NCBI GenBank assembly: GCA_030435675.1 | Contig: CM059625.1 | Span: 6,696,001-6,760,000, forward strand | Reading direction: 5' to 3' | Source of the DNA: Steinernema hermaphroditum | Taxonomy: Eukaryota; Nematoda; Chromadorea; Rhabditida; Steinernematidae | Length of the DNA: 64,000 nt | Shown: positions 61,184 to 64,000 of the stretch, in pieces | Numbering within the stretch: the first letter of the stretch is position 1 | Layout of the letters: each line of letters opens with the position of its first letter | Program-made: the position numbers and the translations under genes | The notes under the pieces: generated by a model | The model's input: only the letters and a program-made list of their open reading frames with translations | Databases searched by the model: none | What the model was told of the DNA's origin: nothing

Positions 61184-64000
61184 TGGGGAACAGTTTGTCA
61201 ACGGCTATTCCGACGCAGATTCTGCCCGTCGAGGCGTACATCGCCGATGTTCCCGAGTTAAAGTTCGTGATGAAGTAAGTCGTCTGCCTTACAGCTCAGC
61301 TAAACGGACATTTTAGCCTTGGAAGCACCAGGTTTATGAAAGTTGCACGAGCAGATCATTTCGAAAATGGGCCTATGGTCCTGAAGGTGTTTGTGCTGTG
61401 TGATCAGTCATTTTCCATCGAACCTTATCGAGAACAAATTTTGCAGTTGAGGATACGTCTCCAGTCTTGTGCGAACTGTTGTCCTTTCAATCGAGTATAC
61501 GTAAGCGAACACTCGATCTGACTGACACTGAACATTTACTCTCACAGGTGGCAAACAGCCAGCAATGTGCCATTCTTTCAAGGCCCTATTACAAAGATAC
61601 TCTCTACGATCGGATGAGCACACGGCCTTTCCTGATTGATTCGGAGAAGCGGTGGATTGCTTTCCAGCTGTTAAAAGCTCTAAAGCAGTGTTTCGAAGCC
61701 GAAGTGTGCCATGGGGATTTGAAGTCCCAAAACGTTCTCATTTCAAGCTCAAACTGGGTTCAAATAACCGACTTCGCTTCTTTCAAACCGGCCTTTCTAG
61801 CCATGGTACGTGTTCAGCGTATAACTCTTTTCATCGATTCCAATTAGGACAACCCTTCCAATTTCACATTCTACTTTGACACAAGCCGTCGGCGTCACTG
61901 CTATCTCGCTCCTGAGCGCTTCCAGACGACCTCCGAAGTGCAGAAACTGCCTGGAGAGTACTCAGAATTCACTGAAGGCTTGACGCACGAAATGGACGTC
62001 TACTCGATGGCCTGTGTGATCATCGAACTGTACACAGACGGCAAATGTCCGTTTTACTTTGGTGACCAGCTGATTAGCTACGTCTTGGGTGACGACGCGA
62101 GTCCGGTTGTTACGGACTACATCACTACAGCCCTCCAAGGAGTACCAGAGCAGCTGCATCCTCTCCTAAGAGTTATGTTGGCCAAGGATCCAGAAGGTCG
62201 TCGATGCTGGTTAGAGGTATCCTACTTAAATTGAAAGAATTGTCCATATCCATATGAAATTCAGGAGTTTGACAAGCTAAATGGACCCTATTTCCCATCC
62301 ATATTCGACAAATTCGTCTACGGCTACTTCAAGTCGTTCCGTGCCAAACCACCGTCTTTGTCCAACCTGGCCACGCTGGCAGATGCCGAACAACCCTCTA
62401 GTGGTAAAATTCTGAGGATGGAAGCGGATGAAACTGTGTCCAAGTAAGAAGTCTGTTCAATGACGACAGACTAATGAATTCTTTTAGAGTTTCATCAGAC
62501 TTCTTTACAATTTGGGAACAGCTGAACGAAGTGAAGGATAGTCATCCCGACATAGTCGTTCTGTTTGTCTCTCTTTTGACCTCGGAAATGCGAGCGCTCC
62601 GTTCCTTTTCGGCAAAATTGGTAAAACAACGAAACTGTTATTTTCAATACCAAAAATCTTTTGTAGGAAGCTGTACGCCTGCTAAAGAAATTTGCCGAAA
62701 TTTCAAGTGCCTACATTGTAACAGAAAGAATCATTCCGTCCCTTATCTGCTCTTTGTTCGATCCGTTTGTCCACGTACGATGCGAAGCGATCTACCTTCT
62801 CGCAGACATGGTTGAGTCGTTGAAGGAGGCTCCTAAAGAAGGCTACCGTCTATTCGCCGATTACCTCTTTCCAAAGCTGGTGAGCTTTTTCGGACTTTTC
62901 CTTGAGCGAACTTGTTTCTTTCAGAAAAATGCAGCGAACGACAAATCGGCCTATGTTCGCATGGCTCTCGCGCACAACCTCGGCCGTTTTGCACAGTGTT
63001 CTTTAAGGTGAGTACCGAAAGTATCGCTCGAATCTTTTAACGACACTTATCAGATTTATTCGAGACCTAACATCCGCTTTGACCGATGTTGAAAACGTCG
63101 GCGACGGAACCGACTGTGACATCGACACTCCTGCAAAGGCGAAACACACGCTACAACAAGCAATTATTGAAATCTTTGTCGCACTGTGCACAAATGGTGA
63201 CAATAATGTTCGACTTTGTCTGGTATCAGAACCGACAACACTGCAGCTCTGCGATTTCTTCGCTATTACAGACAGTAAGACTAGTCTATGATTCAAGTTT
63301 TTCGCATGCTGTCGTCTTTGTAGTTGAAACGCAACTATCGCACATGATATCGTTCATCAACGATAAAGAGGATTGGAGACTGAGGGATGCATTCTTTAAC
63401 TCAATTTGGATACCTACCTGTTTTGTCAGCCGACAACGTTACGAAATGAAGCCTCTACTTGAGGAGGTACCTTTCTTCTATACTTTTCCGATTCTTACGA
63501 ATTGTGTTTAAGGGTTTGAACGATGCTGAGGAGTTTGTCATACTTCGTACCATCAAGTGCATTCACATACTCTGTGAACGCGGAATTCTGGACAAGTGGG
63601 GACTTATCCCATTACTGGAACCAGTCCTCAGATTCTTGGCTCACCCGGTACACACAATGCCCCCTCACTTTCTCTATCTAGTGCAATTTAGAACAAATGG
63701 CTCAGACTTGCTGTAGTCAGCCTTCTGGTCGCGATGGACAAAAATCTCACAGTTGCAGATATCCGATGCAAAGTGGTTCCAAAAGTCAAACACCATTTAA
63801 AGGAAAACCTTATCACTTTTGTTCGCCCGGTACGACTACGCCAGAAGTGATATTACTATTGATCCTTTTGTTCAGAGAGTTATCTACGAATGTCTTAAGC
63901 AGCCGATTCCTCGAGTGGTGTGGGAGATAACCAGCGATCTTAATTTGCTACTCGACCCCGTATTTAAGCATTTGCGTAAGTCATGCTATTCTTAGCGATC
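61184..64000 (+). CDS. vps-15: VPS15 / PIK3R4 regulatory pseudokinase, 3' end outside window
   Basis: At least thirteen exons with 40-50-nt introns are present (61184-61274, 61317-61500, 61548-61805, 61848-62216, 62266-62443, 62488-62620, 62667-62879, 62925-63009, 63056-63274, 63324-63466, 63513-63647, 63692-63829, 63876-63975). The protein starts MGNSLSTAIPTQILPVEAYI, the N-myristoylation start typical of VPS15. The kinase-like domain has HGDLKSQNVL, but the DFG is DFA and the Gly loop is degenerate, both normal for VPS15. A PERF motif and a long helical HEAT-repeat region follow (FDPFVHVRCEAIYLLADMVE, DKSAYVRMALAHNLGRFAQC). The C-terminal WD40 propeller lies beyond the window. It scaffolds the VPS34 class III PI3-kinase on endosomes and autophagosomes. 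Confidence 0.92.

Overview
This window is eukaryotic and reads as a nematode chromosome. Genes are broken by very short introns (mostly 40-50 nt, GT...TTTTAG/TTTCAG). The gene set also fits: a Dicer-related RIG-I-like helicase, a DEG/ENaC channel with a degenerin-type layout, Trp/Gly-rich secreted peptides of the kind nematodes use as epidermal antimicrobials, and several start codons sitting directly behind a splice acceptor, as expected for spliced-leader trans-splicing. The species cannot be named from the sequence. All exon joins were made by eye from splice consensus, reading phase and protein similarity.

Layout, left to right. (1) 1-4849, minus: a DRH/RIG-I-like RNA helicase whose 3' end lies off the left edge. 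Its 1.4-kb intron carries an ~844-bp near-palindromic element and a second 268-bp inverted-repeat element. (2) 5681-8585, plus: a CHERP-type splicing factor (SURP, CID, RS-like, G-patch). (3) 9043-17042, minus: rootletin, the ciliary rootlet coiled coil, convergent with CHERP. (4) 17.2-30.8 kb: sparse accessory DNA holding small secreted-protein genes: a Ly6-like GPI protein (20367-20884), two Trp/Gly-rich peptides (21312-21595 and 24214-24499) and an orphan basic/Cys-rich protein (25660-26235). (5) 30832-31601: a secreted Pro-rich repeat protein. (6) 32242-33775: an F-box/leucine-rich protein. (7) 34147-35348: a dienelactone-hydrolase-family enzyme. (8) 39772-41188 and 42896-44275: tandem cystathionine gamma-lyase-type genes, followed at 44591-47297 by a DEG/ENaC subunit with about fifteen RRxS sites in its C-terminal tail. 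(9) 47709-57192, minus: an F-BAR/C1/RhoGAP protein of the ARHGAP29/ARHGAP45/GMIP type. (10) 61184-64000, plus: VPS15/PIK3R4, cut by the right edge.

I see no CRISPR array, rRNA, convincing tRNA, or bacterial or viral operon. The genes do not form one pathway; most are conserved housekeeping or cell-biology genes. The accessory interest is in the secreted peptide genes, the hairpin-bearing intron of the dsRNA-sensor gene, and the RRxS-studded channel tail.
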